From assembly GCA_032718475.1 (NCBI GenBank), contig JAUCBJ010000697.1, forward strand, positions 1-64,000: a stretch of 64,000 bases of DNA, read 5' to 3'. Of this stretch, positions 11,562 through 22,691 are shown one piece after another. Numbering within the stretch: the first letter of the stretch is position 1; every line of letters begins with the position of its first letter. The stretch comes from Nemertoderma westbladi. Lineage: Eukaryota; Xenacoelomorpha; Nemertodermatida; Nemertodermatidae. Position numbers and translations under genes: made by a program. The notes beneath the pieces were generated by a model, which did not search any database, had not been told where the DNA came from, and worked only from the letters and a program-made list of their open reading frames with translations.

Positions 11562-14500
11562 ATGTCAGCGATATCGCAATGGTTCTGGAGCGAGCGTTTC
11601 TGGCTCCCGGATAACGTAACGTGGGCCGACTTAAAGAACGACGGAACTACAACCTACCCCGAGGCCTCGGCCCTGCTCGCTGCGCTGCCTCTCGCTCTAC
11701 TCATCTACCTAATCCGGGTTCTCTCAGAGCGCCTTGTGTTCTCCAACATCGGTATAATGTTCGGTATTCGCTCCTCCAATCATCTCCGTGCGGTGGACAA
11801 CCTAGTGCTGGAGCGGGTTTACGCGTCTGTTAGTCGCAACCCGGACGGTAACCGCATTAAAGGGCTCAGTAAACAGTTGGATTGGAACGAAAAGCAAGTC
11901 CAGGCGTGGTTCCATCTGCGACGCGCCCAGGATCGATCCTCTAGGCTGCAGAAGTTCAATGAAACTATTTGGAGATTCTTATTCTATTTTTTTATATTCA
12001 TGTTCGGATGTCAGGTATGTCTGTAGTGTATGTACAGATGTCATGATGTAGGACTAGTGACTAGGCTAATACCGTAGGAATTGGAATTATTTATTTAATA
12101 AATTAAGTAAAATATAAACATACCGACATATATAGGCCTACAGTCTGACAGTAGACTGGTAGATATAAACACAAAACACAACGATTAAGAAAATGATATA
12201 CTGTATGGTAAGGCAGAGTGCAAATTACGTACATAAATTAAATTAGATACAATTATTTACTTTAGGTTTTTAGTTCAAATTAAACAATTATATAATTCTG
12301 TCAGGCTAAAAACGTGTTTCGGTTAGGCAAGTTTATAAAAGTTAAAAAGTGATAAATTCAGAAATATACCGAAAAATTAAAAAGGTTAAAGTGACGCACC
12401 ATATTTGGGAATGCAAAAATAATTAAAAATTATAATATATTTTATACAGTACCGGTATAGAGCAGTAATTGCATGGCAGAGTAGAGTAAATAGTTCTGAA
12501 TCGTCATAGTGTAAGCTTTGTTTGTCCAGGATTACTCTGAGAGACATAGTCTCATTTCCACAGGGGTCCTGTAGATACAAGACATTAGTGACAGCATCAA
12601 CAGATCTGCCACAGCCAATCAAATACTCATCATATGGCAGTATGGGTGTCTAAACTAATCTGCCAAACAAGAAGGAAAGTTAGGCTGTTACGTAACCTGA
12701 CAGCATGGCATGGAGATAAGCAGTGGAGCAGCCGTTATACAGACTTTATGACGACAAGCTAGTACAGTACGCAAGTACACTGGCGGCCACGTTAACTGAT
12801 GTTAGGGCAAGGCGAACACCATTGTTTGTCGTAGTGGCAAGGCGGTTTCCACAAAGTGGTTGGCGGATTCCACAAAGTGGTTAGCGGCTTCCACAAAGTG
12901 GTTGGCGGCTTCCACAAAGTGGTTGGCGGCTTCCACATTGTGGTTGGCGGCTTCCACAAAGTGGTTGTCGGCTTCCACAAAGTGGTTGGCGGATTCCACA
13001 AAGTGGTTGGCGGATTCCACAAAGTGATTGGCGGCTTCCACATTGTGGTTGGCGGCTTCCACAAAGTGGTTGTCGGCTTCCACAAAGTGGTTGGCGGATT
13101 CCACAAAGTGGTTGGCGGATTCCACAAAGTGGTTGGCGGCTTCCACAAAGTGGTTGGCGGCTTCCACAAAGTGGTTGGCGGCTTCCACATTGTGGTTGTC
13201 GGCTTCCACAAAGTGGTTGGCGGCTTCCACAAAGTGGTTGGCGGCTTCCACAAAGTGGTTGGCGGATTCCACAAAGTGGTTGGCGGATTCCACAAAGTGG
13301 TTGGCGGCTTCCACAAAGTGGTTGGCGGCTTCCACAAAGTGGTTGGCGGCTTCCACATTGTGGTTGGCGGCTTCCACAAAGTGGTTGTCGGCTTCCACAA
13401 AGTGGTTGTCGGCTTCCACAAAGTGGTTGGCGGATTCCACAAAGTGGTTGGCGGATTCCACAAAGTGGTTGGCGGCTTCCACATTGTGGTTGGCGGCTTC
13501 CACAAAGTGGTTGGCGGATTCCACAAAGTGGTTGGCGGATTCCACAAAGTGGTTGGCGGATTCCACAAAGTGGTTGGCGGATTCCACAAAGTGGTTGGCG
13601 GATTCCACAAAGTGGTTGGCGGATTCCACAAAGTGGTTGGCGGCTTCCACAAAGTGGTTGGCGGCTTCCACAAAGTGGTAGGCGGCTTCCACAAAGTGGT
13701 TGGCGGATTCCACAAAGTGGTAGGCGACACTCAGCTGGTCATAGTAATTAACCATAGAGTCTTGGGTTGAGCTAATAGATTGGCTTGTTATTGGTTGTGG
13801 TAAGATCCAGCCAGATTTATTAATATTGACTGCGTTGTAGTGCGAGTGTTAAGTTTACAATAATATTTAAGGAATGGATGAATGAATGACGGTTATTGTA
13901 AATAATAAATAATTGGTTGTATCAAACACATATCTCATTGTATTATATTATAGGCCAGGGCTACTATTTTAAAACATTTATAATACAAGTCATATAATTA
14001 ATATACTGTAAACGTGTGGGGCTGTTTAAAAAAAATAAACGACACTCAGTGAAATGGGGTTAAAAGGTCCCCGGGCATGATGATAACACGGCGAAATGAA
14101 ATAAAAAACCAAATTAAAATTAAGTAAATTAAATATTCATTCATTAAATAAAATTTTATTTAAAACAAAAAATTTAAATTAAAAAAAATATAAAAACTAT
14201 TTAATAAAACTTAATTACTAATTTTTTTTACTCGATGAACCAGTTGTAAAACCTTCACCCCGCTGGGGGGGGGGGGGGGGGGGGGGGATAGATTGTTTTT
14301 ATTATAATATTGTCTATTTGGTCTACCACGAGCCGTTTTTATTCTTATTTCCGTTTTATTATGAAGTGTTTACGTATCAAGGTCCATTTTTTACATTTTA
14401 AACTCGAATTATGTGTAGCCTAGGCCTATTTACAGAACAATTTTAATAGAGTTTAATAATATTAATAATAATTATAAAATAAATCCGGCTTTTAATTCGA

Positions 14501-16522
14501 CAAAATTAGATACCATTTATAAAAATCTTCCCAGTTTAGTTCTTCGAACCATTTTGGACAGTTCCTTTTGGACAGTGACTCTTCTAACAGGGTTAGTGTA
14601 TTTGCGTCTCTATATTTGCCGACACAGACGGGGTGGGGCGCATCCAATGATCGAAATATGTTTTAAAACAAATCGGTATCGCAGGTGTATCATAGATTAC
14701 GGGATTAGATTGTAATAAAGTTAAATAGGTGAAGGTTGAAGGGAAGGCGGAGCCATTAGTGGGCTTTGGTAGATCAGTTAGGGCTGTCCCTAATGTTTTC
14801 ATCCTGTAGATTGGGGTTCAGAATAAAAGGTATAAGGTCGTGCGGGATAAAAATTCTAAAATAATGTATAAAACAAAAATATAAAACATTTACTAATAAA
14901 TAGAAATTCTAAAAATGGATCTTCAATCTTTTGTTTGAGTTAATTTGGTCAAATGATATAAAATATAGATGGTAAAAATTCTAAGTCACTTATATGAAGT
15001 AACTATGTATGTATAGATTCAGACATTCGAATAATAATATTATTATAGTTATAATTATTTATTACATGGGAAAACAGTAGGCATATAACTTTTTTTTAAT
15101 TATTCTCGATGGATTTTATATACCGAGTGTCAGCGAGGTTAATAAAGGGTCGAGATAATATTGAATCCAACAATCAGCCCATTTGGAGCACACACTATCA
15201 ATGTAAAGTAGCCAACATCTCATTGTAAAGGATTACTATTTAGTTATAGAGTCACTACTGACTGTCTCACCATGTGGTTTCCTTCAATTGGTAAAGTGAT
15301 CGGATCGTTTATTGTTTTGGTTAGAAAAGCCCGTCTCAGTAACCTGCCCATTTCCCTCAATTGGTAAAGTGGCCGTTTATTGTTTTGGGTAGAAAAGCCC
15401 GCCTTTGTAATCTGCTCCTTTCCCTCAATTGGTTTATAACCCAAAGTAATTATACCCTTATATCTTTCTATTTTATATTAACATATTAAAGATTTTAAAG
15501 TTCTCAAGGAATATTATTAATAATAAGGAGGACTGTATTCAATAGCAACCGTAAGGTAGCTTACCACCTATAGCAAATCAATCGGAAAGATGCAGGAGCC
15601 TCCGTGGTGTAGTGGTTAGCATACCTGAACGTTTATCGGGAGACGCGGGTTCGATCCCCGCTGGTGGCGAATTCATTTTTCCCGCTCCATTTGCTATAGA
15701 GTTGGATCATCATTAGTCCTGTTTAATTACTTATAAACTATTAATAATATTTATAAATTTTAAAGTATAAAATTTCCTTTATTACTTGGGGGAATCCAAT
15801 GTTTAATTTTGAATTTTTCAGTTAAATTACCAAAACTTTAAATACCCCCCCCCCCCCCCCATTAGATTCAATCCAACCACGGCTACATCTACAACCTTAA
15901 AGTCTGTTGGCAGGACTACCCCTTCCTCAACGTCCCCTACGACGTCCACATGTACTACATCGTCAGTCTCGCCTTCTACTGCAGTCTACTTATCTCCCAG
16001 TTCACCGATATCAGACGCAAAGATTTCTGGGTCATGTTCACCCACCACATAGTCACCGTGTTCCTCATCAGTTTCTCTTGGGCCGCTAATTTTATCCGAA
16101 TCGGTTGCTGCATCATTGTCATCCACGATTCTTCTGACGTTCTTCTCGAACTCGCTAAGCTCCTCCGCTACATTAAGTACATGTCCTTCTGTAACGTCGC
16201 CTTCGGATTGTTCACCGCCACCTTTTTCGTCACTCGTCTTTACTTCTACCCCGTCTACCTCGTCCACAGCATCCACACCAGCACCGCTGTCGTCGGTTTC
16301 TACCAATCCTGGTACGTCTTTATGGCCCTTTCCGTCTCCCTCGTCTTCATGCATTTCTACTGGTCCATCCTCATCCTCAAAGTCATCTACAACATCGTTA
16401 TCCGCAGCAAAACGGAAGATTCCCGGAGTGATTCCGAGTCGGATCTGCGGGAAGCTGAAGAAGACGACGATAGAGAAGGTTCTGGTAACTCTAACGGGTC
16501 CGTTCCGTCTGGGTATAATTAG
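11562..16522 (+). CDS. CERS: Ceramide synthase, homeobox/TLC type (two exons)
   Basis: Join 11562-12014 and 15866-16522, 369 residues. Ceramide synthases N-acylate sphingoid bases with fatty acyl-CoA in the ER membrane. Exon 1 begins with the family signature [19 protein letters not shown], has a membrane segment (about 38-56), and the homeobox-derived domain at about 78-127 ([16 protein letters not shown]). Exon 2 completes the TLC domain: [11 protein letters not shown], the His pair H211-H212 and the Lag1 motif [12 protein letters not shown] from 238, essential in this family. The acidic Ser-rich tail (residues about 328-362) fits the usual casein kinase 2 region. Donor CAG|GTATGT at 12014; acceptor ATTAG at 15865 after a poly(C) tract; phase 0. 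The junction keeps exact spacing to the CERS5/6 pattern. Paralogue not assigned. Confidence 0.93.
12835..13727. repeat. 21-bp minisatellite in ceramide synthase intron
   Basis: About 42 tandem copies of a 21-bp unit (GTGGTTGGCGGCTTCCACAA plus A). Three variable positions recur: GGA/GGC before TTCC, CACAAAG/CACATTG, and TTGGCGG/TTGTCGG. Because 21 is divisible by three and the unit lacks stops, long frames stay open on both strands; these are not genes. Lies wholly in the intron. Confidence 0.97.
14265..14287 (+). repeat. Poly(G) run, 23 nt
   Basis: Uninterrupted G tract inside the ceramide synthase intron. Confidence 0.95.
15281..15435. repeat. About 70-bp imperfect tandem repeat, 2.2 copies
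   Basis: TCAATTGGTAAAGTG, GTTTATTGTTTTGG and AGAAAAGCCCG recur in order in both units; a third unit stops after TCAATTGGTTTA. Confidence 0.75.
15598..15669 (+). tRNA. tRNA-like sequence (probable pseudogene or SINE head)
   Basis: A full cloverleaf can be drawn: acceptor GCCTCCG with TGGTGGC (one T:T mismatch, one G:T), D arm with AGTGGTTA loop, anticodon stem CCTGA/TCGGG, T arm GCGGG-TTCGATC-CCCGC. The 7-nt anticodon loop ACGTTTA has C instead of the near-universal U33 and would give anticodon GTT, while the body looks like Asp/Glu/Gly-type tRNAs. It is therefore more likely a tRNA-derived element than a functional tRNA. It is enclosed by a perfect 11-bp inverted repeat, CTATAGCAAAT (15568-15578) and ATTTGCTATAG (15689-15699). 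Confidence 0.45.
15845..15860 (+). repeat. Poly(C) run, 16 nt
   Basis: At the intron end of the ceramide synthase gene, see the splice-site entry. Confidence 0.95.
15845..15865 (+). promoter_or_regulatory. 3' splice site with homopolymeric poly(C) tract
   Basis: Sixteen consecutive C residues (15845-15860) followed directly by ATTAG form the acceptor of the ceramide synthase intron. The poly(C) run takes the place of a mixed polypyrimidine tract. A spliced product here restores the exact family spacing. Confidence 0.75.
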
Positions 16523-17985
16523 TTCCGCGTTCCGTCTCGGTATAATTAGTTCCGCGTTCCGTCTCGGTACCGCGTTCCGTCTCGGTACCGCGTTCCGTCT
16601 CGGTACCGCGTTCCGTCTCGGTACCGCGTTCCGTCTCGGTACCGCGTTCCGTCTCGGTACCGCGTTCCGTCTCGGTACCGCGTTCCGTCTCGGTACCGCG
16701 TTCCGTCTCGGTACCGCGTACCGTCTCGGTACCGCGTTCCGTCTCGGTACCGCGTTCCGTCTCGGTACCGCGTTCCGTCTCGGTACCGCGTACCGTCTCG
16801 GTACCGCGTTCCGTCTCGGTACCGCGTTCCGTCTCGGTACCGCGTTCCGTCTCGGTACCGCGTTCCGTCTCGGTACCGCGTTCCGTCTCGGTACCGCGTT
16901 CCGTCTCGGTACCGCGTTCCGTCTCGGTACCGCGTTCCGTCTCGGTACCGCGTTCCGTCTCGGTACCGCGTTCCGTCTCGGTACCGCGTTCCGTCTCGGT
17001 ACCGCGTTCCGTCTCGGTACCGCGTTCCGTCTCGGTACCGCGTTCCGTCTCGGTACCGCGTTCCGTCTCGGTACCGCGTTCCGTCTCGGTACCGCGTTCC
17101 GTCTCGGTACCGCGTTCCGTCTCGGTACCGCGTTCCGTCTCGGTACCGCGTTCCGTCTCGGTACCGCGTTCCGTCTCGGTACCGCGTACCGTCTCGGTAC
17201 CGCGTTCCGTCTCGGTACCGCGTTCCGTCTCGGTACCGCGTTCCGTCTCGGTACCGCGTACCGTCTCGGTACCGCGTTCCGTCTCGGTACCGCGTTCCGT
17301 CTCGGTACCGCGTTCCGTCTCGGTACCGCGTTCCGTCTCGGTACCGCGTTCCGTCTCGGTACCGCGTTCCGTCTCGGTACCGCGTTCCGTCTCGGTACCG
17401 CGTTCCGTCTCGGTACCGCGTTCCGTCTCGGTACCGCGTTCCGTCTCGGTACCGCGTTCCGTCTCGGTACCGCGTTCCGTCTCGGTACCGCGTTCCGTCT
17501 CGGTACCGCGTTCCGTCTCGGTACCGCGTTCCGTCTCGGTACCGCGTTCCGTCTCGGTACCGCGTTCCGTCTCGGTACCGCGTTCCGTCTCGGTACCGCG
17601 TTCCGTCTCGGTACCGCGTTCCGTCTCGGTACCGCGTTCCGTCTCGGTACCGCGTTCCGTCTCGGTACCGCGTTCCGTCTCGGTACCGCGTACCGTCTCG
17701 GTACCGCGTACCGTCTCGGTACCGCGTTCCGTCTCGGTACCGCGTTCCGTCTCGGTACCGCGTTCCGTCTCGGTACCGCGTACCGTCTCGGTACCGCGTT
17801 CCGTCTCGGTACCGCGTTCCGTCTCGGTACCGCGTTCCGTCTCGGTACCGCGTTCCGTCTCGGTACCGCGTTCCGTCTCGGTACCGCGTTCCGTCTCGGT
17901 ACCGCGTTCCGTCTCGGTACCGCGTTCCGTCTCGGTACCGCGTTCCGTCTCGGTACCGCGTTCCGTCTCGGTATAATTAGTTCCG
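16523..17985. repeat. 18-bp minisatellite at the ceramide synthase 3' end
   Basis: About 78 near-identical copies of GTTCCGTCTCGGTACCGC, with rare TTCC to TACC variants, begin right at the stop codon. The first and last units are longer and contain TATAATTAGTTCCGC, the sequence that includes the gene's own TAG stop (GGGTATAATTAG at 16511-16522). The 18-bp unit is stop-free in some frames, giving a spurious 641-codon ORF. It is probably transcribed as part of the 3' UTR. Confidence 0.96.
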
Positions 17986-18084
17986 TATTTTCGTTTAATC
18001 GTATTTCTATAATGTTTTGGTACTTTAGGATAACGTTATGATCGTTGCCCTGGTATACACTGGATCACACCGATTGGTTCTTTT

Positions 18085-18090
18085 AATAAA
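18085..18090 (+). terminator. Candidate polyadenylation signal (AATAAA)
   Basis: First AATAAA after the ceramide synthase stop codon, about 100 bp beyond the 18-bp array. If used, the whole array lies in the 3' UTR. Confidence 0.4.
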
Positions 18091-18295
18091 TAAACCTAAT
18101 AGTAGATAGTAATCATCAAGGAGATAATGTTGTGGATAATATTGACTGACACCCAGAGAAAGTTCATTATGAATCCAGATGTTTATTTTATATGAGTTTA
18201 TTAGTTTAACATTAAGTTAATTAATTACATAAATTTGTTCGCCATTATGTTATTAACTGATAATTAAATATAATTAATTTATATCCCCTTATAGA

Positions 18296-18314
18296 CCCCC
18301 CCCCCCCCCCCCCC
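18296..18314 (+). repeat. Poly(C) run, 19 nt
   Basis: Uninterrupted C tract downstream of the ceramide synthase gene. Confidence 0.95.
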
Positions 18315-18885
18315 ACCCCACCGCACCGCACCGAGCTCAAATAATGTGGTTCTCCGGACATATAAAATCATGGTTACCACTCACCTGGAAAACCTGGAAT
18401 AGTCCGGGAATTTCATTTGTCATACAGGAAATATGTCATAAGCGAAAATGTGGACAATTTGTAATTTTCTCTGCTCGCTTTGCTCGCCATAATATCCTCA
18501 CATCACTAAATATATAGGTGCACTCTAATCACTTAACTTTGTTTGGAATATAATGAAGCCGCCAATCTCCAGTCAGTGAAAAAGTTAGGGAAAATTGAAA
18601 CTGAACCAGAGTGGCAACCCTGAAGATACCAACTATTTATTTAAGAAATCCATCACCCACATCACATGCACAGGCCGATAATATTATTGCATTGTTCTAG
18701 TTAGTAGTTTATGATTTATTTGATATGTTACAAAGTTGTTATCAGATGCAGCATCTGGTTACCAGTATATCAGTTAATATTTAACTTAACTATGTTAACA
18801 TCATCGGGTTTAACATGATTATTTCACATTTTTAGGATCGTTTTATGTTTCTGTTTTGGTGTCGGTATAATATTATATGTTTATA

Positions 18886-21137
18886 AGGAAGCCGCCACAG
18901 TAACAGAAAGTATATCAGGTAGCCGCCACAGTAACATAAAGTATATCAGGAAGCGGCCACAGTAACATAAAGTATATCAGGTAGCCGCCACAGTAACATA
19001 AAGTATTGGTAGCCATCACAGTAACATAAAGTATATCAGGTAGCCGCCACAGTAACATAAAGTATATCAGGTAGCCGTCACAGTAACATAAAGTATATCA
19101 GGAAGCGGCCACAGTAACATAAAGTATATCAGGTAGCCGTCACAGTAACATAAAGTATATCAGGAAGCCGCCACAGTAACATAAAGTATAGGTAGCCATC
19201 ACAGTAACATAAAGTATATCAGGTAGCCGCCACAGTAACATAAAGTATATCAGGTAGCGGCCACAGTAACATAAAGTATATCAGGTAGCCGCCACAGTAA
19301 CAGAAAGTATATCAGGTAGCCATCACAGTAACATAAAGTATATCAGGAAGCGGCCACAGTAACATAAAGTATATCAGGTAGCCGCCACAGTAACATAAAG
19401 TATTGGTAGCCATCACAGTAACATAAAGTATATCAGGTAGCCGTCACAGTAACATAAAGTATATCAGGAAGCGGCCACAGTAACATAAAGTATATCAGGA
19501 AGCGGCCACAGTAACATAAAGTATTGGTAGCCATCACAGTAACATAAAGTATATCAGGTAGCCGTCACAGTAACATAAAGTATATCAGGAAGCGGCCACA
19601 GTAACATAAAGTATATCAGGAAGCCGCCACAGTAACAGAAAGTATATCAGGTAGCCATCACAGTAACATAAAGTATATCAGGAAGCGGCCACAGTAACAT
19701 AAAGTATATCAGGTAGCCGCCACAGTAACATAAAGTATTGGTAGCCATCACAGTAACATAAAGTATATTAGGAAGCCGCCACAGTAACAAAGTATATCAG
19801 GAAGCCGCCACAGTAACATAAAGTATTGGTAGCCATCACAGTAACATAAAGTATATCAGGTAGCCGTCACAGTAACAGAAAGTATATCAGGTAGCCATCA
19901 CAGTAACATAAAGTATATCAGGTAGCATTCACAGTAACATAAAGTATATCAGGAAGCCGCCACAGTAACAAAGTATATCAGGAAGCCGCCACAGTAACAG
20001 AAGGTATATCAGGTAGCCGCCACAGTAACATAAAGTATAGGTAGCCGTCACAGTAACATAAAGTATATCAGGAAGCCGTCACAGTAACAGAAAGTATATC
20101 AGGTAGCCGCCACAGTAACAAAGTATATCAGGAAGCCGCCACAGTAACATAAAGTATAGGTAGCCGTCACAGTAACATAAAGTATATCAGGTAGCCGTCA
20201 CAGTAACATAAAGTATATCAGGAAGCGGCCACAGTAACATAAAGTATATCAGGAAGCGGCCACAGTAACATAAAGTATAGGTAGCCGCCACAGTAACATA
20301 AAGTATATCAGGTAGCCGTCCCAGTAACATAAAGTATATCAGGTAGCCGCCACAGTAACAAAGTATATCAGGTAGCCGCCACAGTAACAAAGTATATCAG
20401 GTAGCCGTCACAGTAACATAAAGTATATCAGGTAGCCGCCACAGTAACATAAAGTATAGGTAGCCGTCACAGTAACATAAAGTATATCAGGTAGCCGCCA
20501 CAGTAACAAAGTATATCAGGTAGCCGCCACAGTAACAAAGTATATCAGGTAGCCGCCACAGTAACATAAAGTATAGGTAGCCGTCACAGTAACATAAAGT
20601 ATATCAGGTAGCCGCCACAGTAACATAAAGTATAGGTAGCCGTCACAGTAACATAAAGTATATCAGGTAGCCGCCACAGTAACAAAGTATATCAGGTAGC
20701 CGCCACAGTAACAAAGTATATCAGGTAGCCGCCACAGTAACAAAGTATATCAGGTAGCCGCCACAGTAACAAAGTATATCAGGTAGCCGCCACAGTAACA
20801 TAAAGTATATCAGGTAGCCGCCACAGTAACAAAGTATATCAGGTAGCCGCCACAGTAACAAAGTATATCAGGTAGCCGCCACAGTAACAAAGTATATCAG
20901 GTAGCCGCCACAGTAACATAAAGTATATCAGCTAGCCGTCACAGTAACATAAAGTATATCAGCTAGCCGTCACAGTAACATAAAGTATATCAGGAAGCCG
21001 CCACAGTAACATAAAGTATAGGTAGCCGTCACAGTAACATAAAGTATATCAGGAAGCCGCCACAGTAACATAAAGTATAGGTAGCCATCACAGTAACATA
21101 AAGTATTGGTAGCCGTCACAGTAACATAAAGTATATC
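18886..21137. repeat. 31-bp minisatellite with 26-28 bp length variants
   Basis: Over 70 tandem units built on AGCCGCCACAGTAACATAAA followed by GTATATCAGGT. Variants: AAGC versus TAGC, GCCGCC/GCGGCC/GCCGTC/GCCATC, loss of ATA in AACATAAAG, and shortened GTATAGGT or GTATTGGT ends. Variant types cluster regionally (ATA-less units mainly after 19,780), indicating local amplification. Confidence 0.96.
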
Positions 21138-21685
21138 TCAGGGTCCATTTGGATTTTTTTTATTTCACTAACAGTGGTTATTTATTCTGAGTCGTTGAGT
21201 TAGGAAATTATATTGAATGCACAACAACGTGCACAATGTCTGGAAAAGGAATTGTGTCCGGGGAATCTGAATAAATAATACTTCAACTTTTGGAACACAA
21301 ACTTATTATTTTTATGTTTAATTAATTAGTTTACTATAACATATTGAGTTGTCTTTTGGTGTTGGGTTGGTATCATAGTTATTGAATAATTTATACCCTT
21401 CTGTTACAAAATATTATAATATTATATTCAGGGTAACATAAACCGTCACTTTATCTCACAATCATAGATTTACAATTTTAAAATACAAATTTAATACTTT
21501 TTATACTTTGGTGAAATAAATTCAGACATTTCTTTTACACTTTTGGTGAGTAATATAATTCAACCAGATGAATCTAAACAGTTTCACATTCTATAGAACC
21601 TTGTTTATTAGCTTGACCCTCATATACAATGTAACAATATAGAACAACAAATAAAGCACAACAAAGAAATAAACAATTTTTAAAA

Positions 21686-21705
21686 GGGGGGGGGGGGGGG
21701 GGGGG
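21686..21705 (+). repeat. Poly(G) run, 20 nt
   Basis: Uninterrupted G tract. Confidence 0.95.
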
Positions 21706-22272
21706 TAACTCACTCCCAGTCTTTTTTTTGTGTTTTTCGATGTAAAATTTTATGGTTATTCCGAATCTGAAATCAGTTTTTCGATAAGTTGTTACGTTCT
21801 CGAGTTATGGCGTGGCATCTTTTGTAATTTTCACCCAACATTTGAAAATTTGTAATTTTGGTGCATCACCACTTTGGACAACAAAAATAAAAATACCATC
21901 GAACAACAAAAATTTTGAAATATTGTGCTATTTTCGGAATCAGCGCCAAAAATTACCCCGCGCTACAGGTGTCAAAACAAAAAAAGGAGATCATCTTTGA
22001 AAAAATTTGTAAATTGTTAACTTTTGGTGCATGTTTGGTTAGTTGTAAGTTTAATGTCATTTTTCTCCCGTTGGCTTTTCTCTACGTTTTAACTAATTAC
22101 CGATTTTCGTTCTGTTTGCATAATTAATTATGTGGAGGAATATTCCGCGAAAAAATTATTGTGTTGAAAGAATTTTGTTTAAAAAAAAGTTATGGAAAAC
22201 TCACGGAAAAGACTGGTGAACCCCCCCATTAATGCCTTAAATACATTGAAACATTTATATCCAGACTGGTGA

Positions 22273-22292
22273 CCCCCCCCCCCCCCCCCCCC
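22273..22292 (+). repeat. Poly(C) run, 20 nt
   Basis: Uninterrupted C tract after CCAGACTGGTGA; the similar CAGACTGGTGAACCCCCC at 22208-22226 suggests a local duplication in which one copy's C run expanded. Confidence 0.9.
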
Positions 22293-22691
22293 GTTCCATT
22301 TGACATAGCTAGCTAACTAACTAGCTAGCTAACTATTCTGCTAAACTAGCAGAATTTTCTGAATTATAATTATTTATCATTCAGTAATTTTTCCTAAAAG
22401 TTACAAGTTTTCTTTCACACAAATTTCAGCATTTAAATAATATATTTAATTACACTAATCTAATATTATATTTTTCATTTATATACGTTTATAAATATAA
22501 ATTTTCGAACTATATATACATATATCTAATCTATACAGACAAGACACAATCAAATCGGTTTTTATCTCCTTTTCTAGTAAAAGGATTAACCGCGCACAAT
22601 TTCTAACAAATGCTATTTATTTATTCACATGTGCGAATTTTAATGAATTTATAAATATGCATCATTACTTTGTAATACACGTATATAAATG

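Larger units (their letters stand above)
13728..15597. other. Intron remainder, AT-rich
   Basis: No coding signal. Contains a 23-nt poly(G) run (14265-14287) and an imperfect tandem repeat of about 70 bp, 2.2 copies (about 15281-15435), with TCAATTGGTAAAGTG at each start. Confidence 0.7.
17986..18885. other. AT-rich spacer with poly(C) run
   Basis: No gene seen. 19-nt poly(C) run at 18296-18314 followed by a short CCGCA repeat. Confidence 0.65.
21138..22691. other. AT-rich unique sequence with poly(G), poly(C) and a hairpin
   Basis: No supported gene. Poly(G) 21686-21705 (20 nt) and poly(C) 22273-22292 (20 nt) lie about 570 bp apart in opposite sense. After the C run comes a TAGC/TAAC short repeat (22305-22333), then a perfect 9-bp-stem palindrome ATTCTGCTA-AAC-TAGCAGAAT at 22335-22355. 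Confidence 0.7.

Noticed and set aside
14593-14802. 69-codon minus-strand ORF in the ceramide synthase intron
   Set aside because: No motif, ordinary AT-rich composition and chance length.
15598-15669. Functional tRNA-Asn (GTT)
   Set aside because: C at position 33, a T:T mismatch in the acceptor stem and a body unlike tRNA-Asn argue for a derived or pseudogene sequence.
16116-18041. 641-codon ORF made of FRLGTA repeats
   Set aside because: It uses another frame of the ceramide synthase exon followed by the 18-bp minisatellite; the codon pattern is that of the repeat.
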